A stretch of DNA of 64,000 nucleotides from an uncultured Phycisphaerales bacterium (GCA_937871915.1 CALMPG010000103.1:1-64000); one strand, 5' to 3'. Counted from the stretch's first letter, positions 55,475-64,000 are shown. Numbers and translations are program-made. Notes: a model not told the origin generated them from the letters alone.

Positions 55475-56521
55475 CTAGCGGGAAGGCAGAGCGGAACGCA
55501 CGGCCGCGATGATCTTCCCCTTGTGGGGCAGGTACTCGGCCTCGAGGTTCTTGGCGTAGGGCGTGGGCACATCGTCGGTGTTCACGCGGACGGGCTGGTG
55601 GTCGAGGTAGTCGAAGCCCCGCTCGCAGACCTGCGTGATCACCTCGCTGGCGACGCTGGCGAAGGGCCAGCACTGGTCCACCACAACGATCCGGTTGGTC
55701 CGCTTGATGGACTCGAGGACCGAGTCGATGTCGAGCGGGCGGACGGTGCGCATGTCCAGCACGTCGCAGGCGATCCCCTCTTTGGCGAGTTCGTCGGCCG
55801 TTTCAATACAGAAGTTCACCGGGCGGCCGAAGGAGACGAGCGTGATGTCCGAGTCGCGCTCGCCCGACCACGTGCCGCGCCGCAGCGCGGCCTGGCCGAA
55901 GGGAATCGCGTAGTCGCCCTCGGGCACCGCGCCCTTGTCCGAGAGCATGCGCTCGGACTCGAGGTGGAAGACGGGGTCCTCATCGCGGATGGCGGTGGTG
56001 AGCAGGCCCTTGGCGTCGGCCGGGCAGGAGGGGATCGCGATCTTCACGCCGGGCACGGTGGCGAACATCGACTCGATCGTCCACGAGTGCGTGGAACCGA
56101 GCTGTCCGCCCGCGCCGTTGTTGCCGCGGAACGTCACCGGGCAGCCCCACTGGCCGCCGGACATGTAGAGCATCTTGGGGACGTTATTGAGGAGCTGGTC
56201 GGCGGCGACCAGCGAGAACGACCACGACATGAACTCGATGATGGGCCGCAGGCCGTACATCGCCGCGCCGACGGCGAGGCCGGAAAAGCCGTTCTCGCTG
56301 ATGGGGGCGTCGATGATGCGGTGGGGGCCGAACTCGTCGAGCATGCCCTGCGAGACCTTGTACGCGCCGTTGTACTCGGCGACCTCCTCGCCCAGGAGGA
56401 ACAAGCGGGGGTCGCGGCGCATCTCCTGGCTCATCGCCTCGCGAAGGGCCTCGCGAAAGGCGATCTCGCGCGTGCCTTCGGGGATCACATGGCTGGTGGT
56501 GGGGTCGAGGGTGAGGGGCAT
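55475..56521 (-). CDS. pdhB: Pyruvate dehydrogenase E1 component, beta subunit
   Basis: 348 residues. With PdhA it forms the thiamine-diphosphate-dependent E1 that decarboxylates pyruvate. Typical segments are FLLGEEVAEYNGAYKVSQG (about 40-58), RIIDAPISENGFSGLAVGAA, EFMSWSFSLVAADQ and the closing TPYAKNLE. The length matches the family. pdhA is not adjacent: a plus-strand zinc-ribbon gene and a small gene lie between. The start is ATG 56521; the first residues MPLTLDPTTSHVIPEGTREI are ordinary for the subunit. Confidence 0.95.
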   Translation of the reverse strand: MPLTLDPTTSHVIPEGTREIAFREALREAMSQEMRRDPRLFLLGEEVAEYNGAYKVSQGMLDEFGPHRIIDAPISENGFSGLAVGAAMYGLRPIIEFMSWSFSLVAADQLLNNVPKMLYMSGGQWGCPVTFRGNNGAGGQLGSTHSWTIESMFATVPGVKIAIPSCPADAKGLLTTAIRDEDPVFHLESERMLSDKGAVPEGDYAIPFGQAALRRGTWSGERDSDITLVSFGRPVNFCIETADELAKEGIACDVLDMRTVRPLDIDSVLESIKRTNRIVVVDQCWPFASVASEVITQVCERGFDYLDHQPVRVNTDDVPTPYAKNLEAEYLPHKGKIIAAVRSALPSR

Positions 56522-56668
56522 GTTTGGGGTTGGTCAGGTGTGGGGGTGTGAAACGGGAACTGTAGGGGGTTCGACCCGATCGGGATGGGAAAGCCAAGGC
56601 GCGGTATGCTCCGAGGCGGGGGAGGTGGGACCCGGCGGGGGCATGTCGGTTGTCCGGAGGGTTGGCAC

Positions 56669-57487
56669 ATGGCGGCCGAGTCGGCGTCGAAGACCTGCGT
56701 GGTGTGCGGCCAGGACGTCGCGGGAAAGCCGCGCGTCAAGGATGCCGCCGGTCGCTACATGTGCGCCGGCGCGTGCCACGAGAAGGCGGCCGCGGCGGCG
56801 AAGCAGCGGGCCGGCGGCGGCACGCCCGCCCCGCCCCCGAAGGCGCCCCCGGTCGCCAGGCCGATGGGTGACGGCAATGTGCTGGGCGGGCTGATCGCCG
56901 CGTCGCCGATGCTCAACTCGGCGATGTGCACGGAGTGCGGCAACCCGATGCCGGGCGGGGCGGTGCTGTGCACGCGCTGCGGGTTCAACACGCAGACGGG
57001 CAAGTCGCTGCGGACGGCGGTGATCCGCGACAAGCAGGCGAAGGAGCCGAAGGCCGCGTCGGGCAAGTACCACAACAAGTACGCCTCCGGAGAGGCGGGG
57101 CCCTCGTTCTGGAAACTCCTGCTCGTCGAGACGCTGATCCTCAGCGCCGTGGCGTGCCTGCCGCTGGTCGGGGCGGAGGGGTTCTTGGTGTCGTTGATCG
57201 TGCTCGCGGTCGCGAGCCTGATCGCGTGGATCGGCGGGACCGTCGCGGCGTTTAAGAACGGTCAGACGATCTGGGGCGTGTGCGGCGTGTGCATGATCGT
57301 GCCGCTGGTGAACTTCGTCGCCGGGCTCGGCTTCCTGGTGTTCAACCTGCTCTTCAACGAGGACAAGTACAGCCGCTCGCTCTACCTGGCCACATTCATC
57401 GCCAGTTTCGTCTTCGGCGCGGCCATCGGCATCGCGATCGCCACGGGCCAGACCTTCGATCTGTTCGGACGAACCCTCGGGGGTTGA
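56669..57487 (+). CDS. Zinc-ribbon membrane protein
   Basis: 272 residues. The N-terminus has CVVCGQD ... CAGACHEKA (about 10-39), a treble-clef-like Cys set. A Pro/Ala linker and a second Cys set, CTECGNPMPGGAVLCTRCG (about 90-108), follow. After a Lys-rich stretch, four hydrophobic helices (about 150-265) form the membrane part. It recalls the other Cys-ribbon membrane proteins in this window but has two ribbons on the N-terminal side of the helices rather than one after them. It is the only plus-strand gene in the pdh region. The function is unknown. Confidence 0.75.
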   Translation: MAAESASKTCVVCGQDVAGKPRVKDAAGRYMCAGACHEKAAAAAKQRAGGGTPAPPPKAPPVARPMGDGNVLGGLIAASPMLNSAMCTECGNPMPGGAVLCTRCGFNTQTGKSLRTAVIRDKQAKEPKAASGKYHNKYASGEAGPSFWKLLLVETLILSAVACLPLVGAEGFLVSLIVLAVASLIAWIGGTVAAFKNGQTIWGVCGVCMIVPLVNFVAGLGFLVFNLLFNEDKYSRSLYLATFIASFVFGAAIGIAIATGQTFDLFGRTLGG

Positions 57488-57490
57488 GCC

Positions 57491-57637
57491 CTACCGGCGC
57501 CGGTTGGCGAAGTAGCGCACGCCGAAGTACACGATCGCCAGCGCGAGGCCGAAGCCGAGCGGGATGGCGCAGCAGTAGAAGCCCACGAAGGTGGAGAATG
57601 TGCCCTGCTGGGCGAGGGTGTTGGTCGCGCCGATCAT
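57491..57637 (-). CDS. Small single-TM protein downstream of pdhA
   Basis: 48 residues beginning MIGATNTLAQQG. One strongly hydrophobic helix (about 13-40, FVGFYCCAIPLGFGLALAIV) is followed by YFANRRR. It lies 35 bases after pdhA on the same strand and ends against the convergent zinc-ribbon gene. There is no good ribosome binding site. The hydrophobic-plus-basic layout is typical of small membrane subunits, but existence is inferred. Confidence 0.5.
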   Translation of the reverse strand: MIGATNTLAQQGTFSTFVGFYCCAIPLGFGLALAIVYFGVRYFANRRR

Positions 57638-57672
57638 GCGTTGCTTGCTCGTGCCGCGTGCCCTGCCGGACG

Positions 57673-58851
57673 CTACAGCAGCGGGTTCTTCGCCCCGTGC
57701 GCATACTCCCGCGTCGGGCTCAGGTTCTTCATCGGGTTGGCGTACACGTCCGTGTACAACTCGGAGATGTCCGGGATGGGCGACTCCTCCGCGAACTTGA
57801 TCGCCCGGGCCACCGCCTCCTTCACCTCCCGCTGCATGGCGATGAACTGCTCCTCGCTCAGGCTCTTGCGCTCGTTCATGCAATACAGCGCGAGCTGGTC
57901 GATCGAGTCCTTCTGCTTCACCGCTTCGACCTCGTCCTTGGTCCGGTACTTCTGCGGGTCCGACATCGAGTGGCCCTGGTAGCGGTAGGTGTGCAGGTCC
58001 ACGAAGCCGGGGCGCTGCTTGTCGCGGCACTCCTCGGCGAAGGGCCGGAACTTGTCGTAGAGCCGCAGGATGTCCAGCCCCTCGTCCTCCTCGATGCGGA
58101 GCGACTCGATGCCGTACGCCGCGCCCTTGGCCCGCAGATCGTGGGCCATCGTCGTGCCCCGCTCGATGGAGGTTCCCATGGAGTACCGGTTGTTCTCGAC
58201 GATGTAGATCACCGGCAGGTCCCAGAGCCCCGCGAGGTTCATCGCCTCGTGCAGCACGCCCTGGTTCAGCGCGCCGTCGCCGAGATAGCACAGGCAGACC
58301 TTCTTCTTCGCCGGGATGTTCTCGCCCGGGTCCGCCGGCGTGCCGTCGGGGCGTGTCACGGCCTTCTTGAGCACCTCCCACTCGTAGCGCGCCGCGAACG
58401 CCAGGCCCGCCCCGAGGGCCGTCTGGGCCCCGACGATCCCGTGCCCGCCGAAGAGCCAGTTCGGCCGGTCGAACATGTGCATCGACCCGCCCTTGCCCTT
58501 GGCGCACCCGGTGCTCTTGCCGAACATCTCGGCCATGCACGCGCCCGGGTCCATACCGCGGGCGAGGGCGTGCCCGTGGTCGCGATAGGCCGTGATCACC
58601 GGATCGTCGGCGTTGACGGCGTTGATGGTGCCCACGGCGCACGCCTCCTGCCCGATGTACAGGTGGCAGAACCCACCGATCTTGGCCTGCTGGTAGGCCT
58701 GGGCGCAGCGGATCTCGAACTCGCGGATGAGCATCATGTCCTTGAGCCAGCCGTGGATGGTGGGCGAGGGGAGCTTGCTCGACAGGCCGCGGTGGGCGAC
58801 CGGTTTGGTGGTTGACTCGGGTGATTCCGAAGCCTTGGTGGCTGAGGCCAT
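57673..58851 (-). CDS. pdhA: Pyruvate dehydrogenase E1 component, alpha subunit
   Basis: 392 residues. The thiamine-diphosphate motif runs from GDGALNQGVLHEAMNL (near 228) to ENNRYSMGT. GFCHLYIGQEACAVGTINAV, YRDHGHALARG, KGKGGSMHMFD and GHGIVGAQ are typical E1 alpha blocks. The regulatory-loop-like segment TYRYQGHSMSDPQKYRT is near 308-324. About 30 low-complexity residues precede the fold. The start is ATG 58851; the frame is open upstream to 59166, but that overlaps the protease gene on the same strand. No strong ribosome binding site is seen. Confidence 0.95.
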   Translation of the reverse strand: MASATKASESPESTTKPVAHRGLSSKLPSPTIHGWLKDMMLIREFEIRCAQAYQQAKIGGFCHLYIGQEACAVGTINAVNADDPVITAYRDHGHALARGMDPGACMAEMFGKSTGCAKGKGGSMHMFDRPNWLFGGHGIVGAQTALGAGLAFAARYEWEVLKKAVTRPDGTPADPGENIPAKKKVCLCYLGDGALNQGVLHEAMNLAGLWDLPVIYIVENNRYSMGTSIERGTTMAHDLRAKGAAYGIESLRIEEDEGLDILRLYDKFRPFAEECRDKQRPGFVDLHTYRYQGHSMSDPQKYRTKDEVEAVKQKDSIDQLALYCMNERKSLSEEQFIAMQREVKEAVARAIKFAEESPIPDISELYTDVYANPMKNLSPTREYAHGAKNPLL

Positions 58852-58929
58852 GGGCGGTCCTTGCGGGGTCGAGAGTGCGTGGAGCGGGCGTGACGGGCCG
58901 CTCGCGGGCGTTCGCCCAATGGTAGGAAG

Positions 58930-58960
58930 AAAAACGCCCGCCGGTGCGCGGCGGGCGTTT
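58930..58960 (-). terminator. Rho-independent terminator after ctpA
   Basis: On the minus strand ACGCCCGCCG-CGCAC-CGGCGGGCGT is a perfect ten-base stem followed by a T run. It separates the S41 protease gene from pdhA. Confidence 0.9.
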
Positions 58961-58993
58961 GGAAACTGCTCGGACTCGGTCGGGACGGTTCGT

Positions 58994-61303
58994 TCAGCGG
59001 CGGGGCTGCGGGTCCGGGATCCGGGCCTGCACCTGGGTCTTGGCGACCGACTGGGCCTGGAGCACCGCCAGGGCGGCCTGGAGCTGCAGATCGAGCCCGT
59101 CGTCGAGGAGTTTCTGCGGGTCCGGGTGCGGCTTGTCGGCGTCGGTGACGACGTTGCCCTTGGCATCGATCGGGAGGACGTCGGCGTCGGTGCGGAGTTT
59201 GAGGGCCTCGGACTGGCTCTCGAGCAGCTCGTCGATTTTCAGGTGGGGCTCCACGCCCCAGACCGTCGAGCCGGGCTTGCGGTGGAGGATGTGGCCGTCG
59301 GGGAGCTTGTAGTACTGCGTGGTGAGCTTCATCTTCGCGCCCTTCATCGGGTCGTTGGTGAGCGGCCAGACGTTCTGCACGCTCCCTTTGCCGTAGGAGC
59401 GTTGGCCGATGACCACCGCCCTGATCTCGCCCTTGTCGGCGTAGTGGCGGATGGCCCCGGAGACGATCTCGCTGGCCGAGGCCGAGCCCTCGTTGATGAG
59501 GCAGACCACCGGCGTGTCCTCGAGCAGAGACAGGCCCGGGGAGGCGGACTTCACCTCGCCCGGCACGGCGCCCTCGGTGGAGACGATGGTGCCGTGGTCG
59601 ATGAACACGTTCGCCACGCCCACGGCCTCGGTGAGCAGGCCGCCCGGGTTGAAGCGCAGGTCGAGGATCAGCCCGTTGAGGGGGCCGCTCGCCTGCATGC
59701 CCCGCACGGCCGCACGCAGGTCGTCGGTGGTGTTGTCGGTGAACTGCAGCAGGCGGATATACCCGATGCGGTTGATCGGGTCGATCATCCAGTCCCAGTC
59801 GTCCTCCTTGGCCCCGGTGCGCCGCCAGCCCTTGACGCTCGCGAGGGGGATGATCTGGCGCTGCAGGTGGAAGTCGACGTCCCGCGTGATCGGCTTGCCG
59901 TCCGGGTCGGTCTGCTCGGTCTTGCGCTCCATCGTGATGGTGACGTCGGTGTCCACGGGGCCGGTGATCAGGTCAACGGCCTGGTTGAGCGAGATGCCCA
60001 CGGCCGACTTGCCGTCGATCTTCTTGATCATGTCGCCCGCGAGCACGCCGGCCCGCTGGGCGGGCGTGCCCTCCAGCGGCGTGACGACCTTGATCATCTG
60101 CGACTCGTCGTCGATCTGGATCTGCACGCCCACGCCTCGGAAGTTCCCCTCGGTCATGCGGTTGAAGCGGGCGATCTCATCGGGCCAGATGATGGCGGAG
60201 AAATCGTCGAGGCGCGACATGCCGCCGTTGCCGAACTCGTGCATGACCACGGTGTCGCCGAGGGCGATGGTCTTCCTGCTCGTGTCGAGCGCCTCGGCCA
60301 TGAACGACGAGAGCGACTTGTCCGTGGCGATCATGCCCGGGGTCTTGAGCCGGTCCGTCCAGCCGTCGAGGAACGCCAGGAACTCGTCGGACTTCTCCTT
60401 GTCGCCCAGGGCGGGGAACGCCGTCTTCAGGTCCGTGGTCGTCACCAGCGTGCGCAGCGAGTCGATGCCGCTGAGCAGGATGTCCTTGAGCGTGATGCGG
60501 GGGTTGGCGTCGGGGCGCGTGTCGATCTGCTGGCGGGCCGAGGCCCGCAACGCGTTGAACACCATCCCCGGCTCCACGCCCTGGAGCCGGTCGTGGAAAT
60601 CCTCGCCCAGCCCGTTGTACGGCGGCAGGGCCGGCTTCTTCTCCTTGAGCCGCTCGTCGTTGCGGAGCTTCCAGAACTCCTCGGGCGCGTACGTGCGGAT
60701 CATGTTCAGCCGCAGACCCAGCCGCTTGGTGTCGGGCTTGTAGGTGCCCTCCTCCTCCAGAAGCAGGTGCAGCCGGTAGAACAGCTCGTTGGCCTTGAAC
60801 CAGTTTCCGTTCTTCTCGTTCTCGCGGGCCGCCCTGTCGGCCTTGGCGATCAGGTCCTTGATCTTCGGATCGGCCTTGAACGAGTCCTTCGCCTGGGGCT
60901 TGGCCACCAGGTACATCTCCACGGCGACCTTGACGGCCTCGCTCAGCGCATCCGGCCCGTCCTTGGCCAGTTGCTCGTCGAGTTTCTTGTTGAGTTCATC
61001 GAGTTTCTTCGTCCGAAGATCCTCGCGCTTGGCGAGGTTCTTCTCCAGCGACTCGGCGTTGGCCCGCAGCGCGGCCAGCCCCGGGGAATCGCCCGCGGGC
61101 ACGCTCCGCAGTTGCGTGAGCATGTCCTCGATGTTGCCGGTGTGGGCGTCGGTCCAGGTGCGGATCGACAGCCCGTCGAGCGTCGTCACCTGTGCCGGCG
61201 CGGGCGCCTCGGGCGGGGGGGCCGCCACCGCCATCGCCGCCACGCTCAGGGCACATCCGGTGAACGCGGTCAGCAGGCGAAGCCGGGCCAGACAAATGTT
61301 CAT
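58994..61303 (-). CDS. ctpA: S41 family carboxyl-terminal processing protease with PDZ domain
   Basis: 769 residues. A signal peptide (about 5-28) leads to a long helical N-terminal region (about 50-340). A PDZ domain (about 385-460, FRGVGVQIQIDDE ... VLAGDMIKKIDG) and the S41 catalytic domain (about 510-680) follow. The Ser nucleophile is within 607-611 (NEGSASASEIVSG), and Lys639 (SYGKGSVQ) is its partner. It cleaves proteins near their C-termini in the periplasm. It is much longer than standard CtpA (about 400), closer to Prc/tail-specific protease. The start is ATG 61303 with AGGAG upstream; the in-frame start at 61537 would put the signal inside. Confidence 0.93.
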   Translation of the reverse strand: MNICLARLRLLTAFTGCALSVAAMAVAAPPPEAPAPAQVTTLDGLSIRTWTDAHTGNIEDMLTQLRSVPAGDSPGLAALRANAESLEKNLAKREDLRTKKLDELNKKLDEQLAKDGPDALSEAVKVAVEMYLVAKPQAKDSFKADPKIKDLIAKADRAARENEKNGNWFKANELFYRLHLLLEEEGTYKPDTKRLGLRLNMIRTYAPEEFWKLRNDERLKEKKPALPPYNGLGEDFHDRLQGVEPGMVFNALRASARQQIDTRPDANPRITLKDILLSGIDSLRTLVTTTDLKTAFPALGDKEKSDEFLAFLDGWTDRLKTPGMIATDKSLSSFMAEALDTSRKTIALGDTVVMHEFGNGGMSRLDDFSAIIWPDEIARFNRMTEGNFRGVGVQIQIDDESQMIKVVTPLEGTPAQRAGVLAGDMIKKIDGKSAVGISLNQAVDLITGPVDTDVTITMERKTEQTDPDGKPITRDVDFHLQRQIIPLASVKGWRRTGAKEDDWDWMIDPINRIGYIRLLQFTDNTTDDLRAAVRGMQASGPLNGLILDLRFNPGGLLTEAVGVANVFIDHGTIVSTEGAVPGEVKSASPGLSLLEDTPVVCLINEGSASASEIVSGAIRHYADKGEIRAVVIGQRSYGKGSVQNVWPLTNDPMKGAKMKLTTQYYKLPDGHILHRKPGSTVWGVEPHLKIDELLESQSEALKLRTDADVLPIDAKGNVVTDADKPHPDPQKLLDDGLDLQLQAALAVLQAQSVAKTQVQARIPDPQPRR

Positions 61304-61615
61304 GGAAACTCCTGTATGTCGCGGCCGGCATGGCCGCCGCAGAGGGTACGAGCAAACGTCCGAGTACGTTCCGGATTCCCGCGCCCGCGAGGCTCTCTCG
61401 ACACGGGAACATCGACGGGAGACGCTGGGATCGACCAACTGGGGCCTCGAGGCACACGGTTGTACAGCCAGCTCACCCAAATGTGGCCCCCAAAGGCCCC
61501 CCGCCCCGCACAATCGGTGCAACGGCCCGTCAGTCACGGATACCGGGCCTGTGGCTTGGCCGTCCCGTCACCACCATCATTTGGACGCGGGACGGGCAGG
61601 AATCCGCCAGAGTTT
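61304..61615. other. 312-bp spacer upstream of ctpA
   Basis: Holds the ctpA promoter, which I could not locate. An imperfect CGTACTCGGACG / GCTCGTACC repeat lies near 61345-61380. No gene is supported here. Confidence 0.4.
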
Positions 61616-62890
61616 TCAGGCGTCGTTGCGTTTTCGGGTAACTCTGGCCGCGCGGAACAAGGCGATCCCGCCCGCGGCCAGCGCCAGGGCCGCCACAACG
61701 CCGACCGTCACCATGCTCGCACCGCGATCCCCGACCAGCCCGCATCCGACAGCCCCCAGCCCGGCCAGCCCGCACACCGGCCCGGCCGAGTATCCGATCC
61801 CGATAAGCGCCTCGTGCGTCCCGCCGGCGTCCACGCCGGAGGAGCCGACTTCCATCGCGTAGTACAGCGCGGCCGCGTACACGATCCCCACGCCCGCGCC
61901 GAACCCCACCAGCCCGGCGAGGAACAGCCACAGCCCGATCCCGGCGGGAGCAAACACGGGCACCAGCACCACCCACACGAACGAGCCGAGCAGAAGGAGC
62001 GAGCCGGCGATGGGCGTTCCCCATCGCCCGTGCCAGGCGTGCCGGCGCTCCATGACCAGGAACGTGAGCACGCGGGCCGAGTACCACGTCGCCGCCGCCG
62101 GGGTCTGCCATTCCAGCCGCACGCCGAGGTTCGCGAGGGCCGTGGGCATGTAGGGCGAGAGCGTGCTGTTGAACATGAACGATACGGGAAGCATGACGCG
62201 AAGGAACGTCAGGAGCTGCCGGTACACCACCGGCCGGTGGTGCTCCTCGTGCCTGTGGGCCGAGGGCGAGGCGTCCAAGCGGAAGACGACGGCGATGCCG
62301 AGAAGGTGGATCCCCGCGAGAGAGGCGATGACCTCCAGCGGATGCATTTCGACAAACACCGCCATCGCGAACATCGTCGCCACGATCGCCGACGACCACA
62401 CGACGTTGAACCGCCCCGTCGCCGATCGGAGTTGCCGATCCGACCGGCCGCCCGCCAGGAACGCCTCCACGATCGGCCACATCATCCCCGACAGCGGGCT
62501 GTACACGGCGACCACGAGCCAGATCGTCCACGCCGAGTTGCTCCCGGGGGCAATCAGATCCACCCCCAGCGGCACCAGGCAAACCGTGGCCATCATGACC
62601 ATCATCGAGACAAGGATGCCGCGCGGCGTGACGCCCAGCAGACGAAGCCGACGCTGAGCCGGTCCCGCGCCCATGGCCCCCGGGATGTACGCGACGCCGA
62701 AGAGCAGGGCCAGGGCGAAGTTCTGCCCGGTGGTGAACTGGTAGCGGGAGATCGCCAGGAAGAATATCCCGCCGTAGATGATCCCAGACCCGATCGAGTT
62801 CAGGAACGTGAAGGCCAGCACCGCCCACAGGGGCGAGGCATGGGCGACCCCGGGCTTCGGGGAAGGAGTTTGTGTGGGGGAGAGGCTCAA
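61616..62890 (-). CDS. MFS-type transporter
   Basis: 424 residues with about twelve hydrophobic helices and no soluble domain. The first helix holds WAVLAFTFLNSIGSGIIYGG (about 22-41), and the loop GAGPAQRRLRLLGVTPRG after helix 2 has the basic character of the MFS signature. A His-rich loop, SAHRHEEHH, lies midway near 214. The substrate is unknown. The start is ATG 62890. It lies alone between the tRNA and ctpA, with no obvious partner. Confidence 0.78.
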   Translation of the reverse strand: MSLSPTQTPSPKPGVAHASPLWAVLAFTFLNSIGSGIIYGGIFFLAISRYQFTTGQNFALALLFGVAYIPGAMGAGPAQRRLRLLGVTPRGILVSMMVMMATVCLVPLGVDLIAPGSNSAWTIWLVVAVYSPLSGMMWPIVEAFLAGGRSDRQLRSATGRFNVVWSSAIVATMFAMAVFVEMHPLEVIASLAGIHLLGIAVVFRLDASPSAHRHEEHHRPVVYRQLLTFLRVMLPVSFMFNSTLSPYMPTALANLGVRLEWQTPAAATWYSARVLTFLVMERRHAWHGRWGTPIAGSLLLLGSFVWVVLVPVFAPAGIGLWLFLAGLVGFGAGVGIVYAAALYYAMEVGSSGVDAGGTHEALIGIGYSAGPVCGLAGLGAVGCGLVGDRGASMVTVGVVAALALAAGGIALFRAARVTRKRNDA

Positions 62891-62954
62891 GGCGTTGCTT
62901 CGGAGAGGGGGCGATCGTAGTCTTCCGGCGCGGGAATCCAGCCCGCGTCCCTGA

Positions 62955-63028
62955 GTGGTCGTAGCTCAACTGGATAGAGCGTCGGCCTCCGAAGCCGAAG
63001 GTTGTGGGTTCGACTCCCGCCGACCATA
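62955..63028 (+). tRNA. tRNA-Arg (anticodon CCG)
   Basis: 74 bases that fold as a full cloverleaf. The acceptor is GTGGTCG / CGACCAT (G-T at the end), the D stem GCTC / GAGC, and the anticodon stem TCGGC / GCCGA with loop CTCCGAA (anticodon CCG). The T stem is GTGGG / CCCGC with loop TTCGACT, and the discriminator base is A. CCA is not encoded. It reads CGG Arg codons. Confidence 0.95.
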
Positions 63029-63041
63029 TTGCCAGTACGAG

Positions 63042-63065
63042 CCCTCCGCGCGAGCGGAGGGTTTT
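63042..63065 (+). terminator. Rho-independent terminator after tRNA-Arg
   Basis: CCCTCCGC-GCGA-GCGGAGGG is a perfect eight-base stem with a four-base loop followed by TTTT, 13 bases after the tRNA. It overlaps the zone between the tRNA and the convergent nth gene. Confidence 0.82.
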
Positions 63066-63086
63066 CGTTTCTGGAAGGCTGGCCGC

Positions 63087-63893
63087 TCAGGCTCCCCGCG
63101 ACTTCTTCGGAGTTGCCGGTTTCGTCCTTCGCTCGCGCGAAGGGCTCGTAGAAGCCGACACCCGCAACTCGCACGCCACGCCGTATTTCGCACAAATCGG
63201 ATGCGAAGAGCACGCCGCGCCCCGGGCCTTGCACGCCCGTCGCCCGTGCCAGATGAGCGCGTGCGACATGGCGCACCACGACTCTCGCGGGAACAGGGCC
63301 ATCAGCCGGCGCTCGATCCGGGCCACGTTCGCCGCGTGTGGGGCCAGCCCGAACCGCTTGCTCAGGCGCTCGATGTGGGTGTCCACGACAAACCCGACGT
63401 TGATCCCGTAGGCGTTGCCGAGCACCACGTTGGCCGTCTTGCGGGCCACGCCGTGGAGCGACAGGAGCTCGGCCATCGTCCGTGGAACCGTGTCCCCGAA
63501 CCGCTCGTGGACCTCCTTCATCGCCAGGTGCACCGCCTTGGCCTTGTTGCGAAAGAACCCCGTGGACTTGATGTACGGCTCGATCTCCCCCGGCGTGGCC
63601 CTCGCGTAGTCCGCGGGCGTCGGGAACCGCTCGAACAGCGCGGGCGTCGCCTTGTTCACGCCCACATCCGTCGTCTGGGCCGACAGGATCGTCGCAACGA
63701 GCAGTTCGTGCGGCGAGGTGTAGTTCAACTCGCAGTGTGCCGTGGGATACTCCGCGAGCAGGGCCTCCATCAGCGCGCCCGCGCGCCGTCTCTCCGCCGC
63801 CGAGACCCTGGGCAGATCGAACGGGATGTCCTCGCCGAGTGTCGGCGTTGCGGCGGGGTCTTTCGGCTTCGATCGTTTCTTTGACACGTCCAT
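63087..63893 (-). CDS. nth: Endonuclease III (DNA glycosylase/AP lyase)
   Basis: A 268-residue base-excision repair enzyme for oxidised pyrimidines. The helix-hairpin-helix holds catalytic Lys152 in LSLHGVARKTANVVL, and Asp171 is in FVVDTHIERLS. The C-terminal cluster loop has Cys221, Cys228, Cys234 and Cys241, a spacing of x6, x5, x6, whereas the usual [4Fe-4S] pattern is x6, x2, x5. A Lys/Pro-rich extension of about 30 residues precedes the fold. I chose ATG 63893; the frame is open to 63998 but that part is Gly/Arg-rich. It is convergent with tRNA-Arg. Confidence 0.92.
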   Translation of the reverse strand: MDVSKKRSKPKDPAATPTLGEDIPFDLPRVSAAERRRAGALMEALLAEYPTAHCELNYTSPHELLVATILSAQTTDVGVNKATPALFERFPTPADYARATPGEIEPYIKSTGFFRNKAKAVHLAMKEVHERFGDTVPRTMAELLSLHGVARKTANVVLGNAYGINVGFVVDTHIERLSKRFGLAPHAANVARIERRLMALFPRESWCAMSHALIWHGRRACKARGAACSSHPICAKYGVACELRVSASTSPSRERRTKPATPKKSRGA

Positions 63894-64000
63894 CACCCCC
63901 CGCGCCGCCGGAGCGCCGGCTCGGGATACGCCGGCCGCCCGTCTGCCTCGGAGACCCCAGGCGGCCCCTCGCCCGGCCCGCCTCCCCCAGCCGCCCACGC

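Noticed and set aside
56585-56668. Upstream in-frame start for the zinc-ribbon protein at 56669
   Set aside because: The extra 28 residues are Gly/Arg-rich and lack conservation-like features; the MAAESASK start directly precedes the first Cys set.

Overview
This 64 kb window is very GC-rich chromosomal DNA from a planctomycete, most likely class Phycisphaerae. The signs are a Tat-exported DUF1501 protein paired with a DUF1800 protein, two surface proteins ending in the tandem GC-type dockerin motif (AVQDIFDFLNAWFAG), a run of membrane proteins with a C-x2-C-x-YSL-x-GL ... CPEC zinc ribbon, and an alternative complex III plus caa3 oxidase operon. No phage, plasmid backbone or CRISPR array was seen. 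The only mobile DNA is a REP/RAYT element near 4 kb with repeats around it.

Layout. 1-6.5 kb: type IV pilus / type II secretion ATPases (a partial, membrane-anchored, degenerate GspE-like protein and a canonical PilT), a fibronectin-like protein, and a lipoprotein gene whose 3' end runs into a REP-flanked RAYT transposase. A 21-bp tandem repeat and a long inverted repeat follow. 6.6-16.2 kb: zinc-ribbon membrane protein, dolichol-phosphate-mannose-synthase-like glycosyltransferase, unusual sigma-70 factor, Mn-type superoxide dismutase, esterase, then five consecutive paralogous membrane zinc-ribbon genes. 16.2-21.5 kb (minus strand): exported cyanophycinase with isoaspartyl peptidase, then the DUF1501/DUF1800 pair. 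21.6-39.3 kb: aerobic respiration, with heme A synthase divergent from actABCDEF, a His-rich membrane protein, SCO, coxBACD and an unknown two-TM protein. Electrons should pass from menaquinol through alternative complex III to a cytochrome-c-fused CuA subunit and a type A2 subunit I.

39.4-48.3 kb: OmpA-like lipoprotein, amidohydrolase, 3-methyladenine DNA glycosylase, Minf_1886-family protein, AI-2E family transporter, small Gly/His lipoprotein, STAS-domain protein and gyrA. 48.6-52.7 kb: two dockerin-tailed secreted proteins flanking a sigma-54-dependent response regulator. 52.7-58.9 kb: pyruvate dehydrogenase genes (pdhA; pdhB-sulfotransferase-pdhC) with small membrane proteins. 59-64 kb: S41 protease, MFS transporter, tRNA-Arg(CCG) and endonuclease III.

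Seven intrinsic terminators with clear stem-T-tract structure were found by eye. No tool was run; family calls rest on motif reading.
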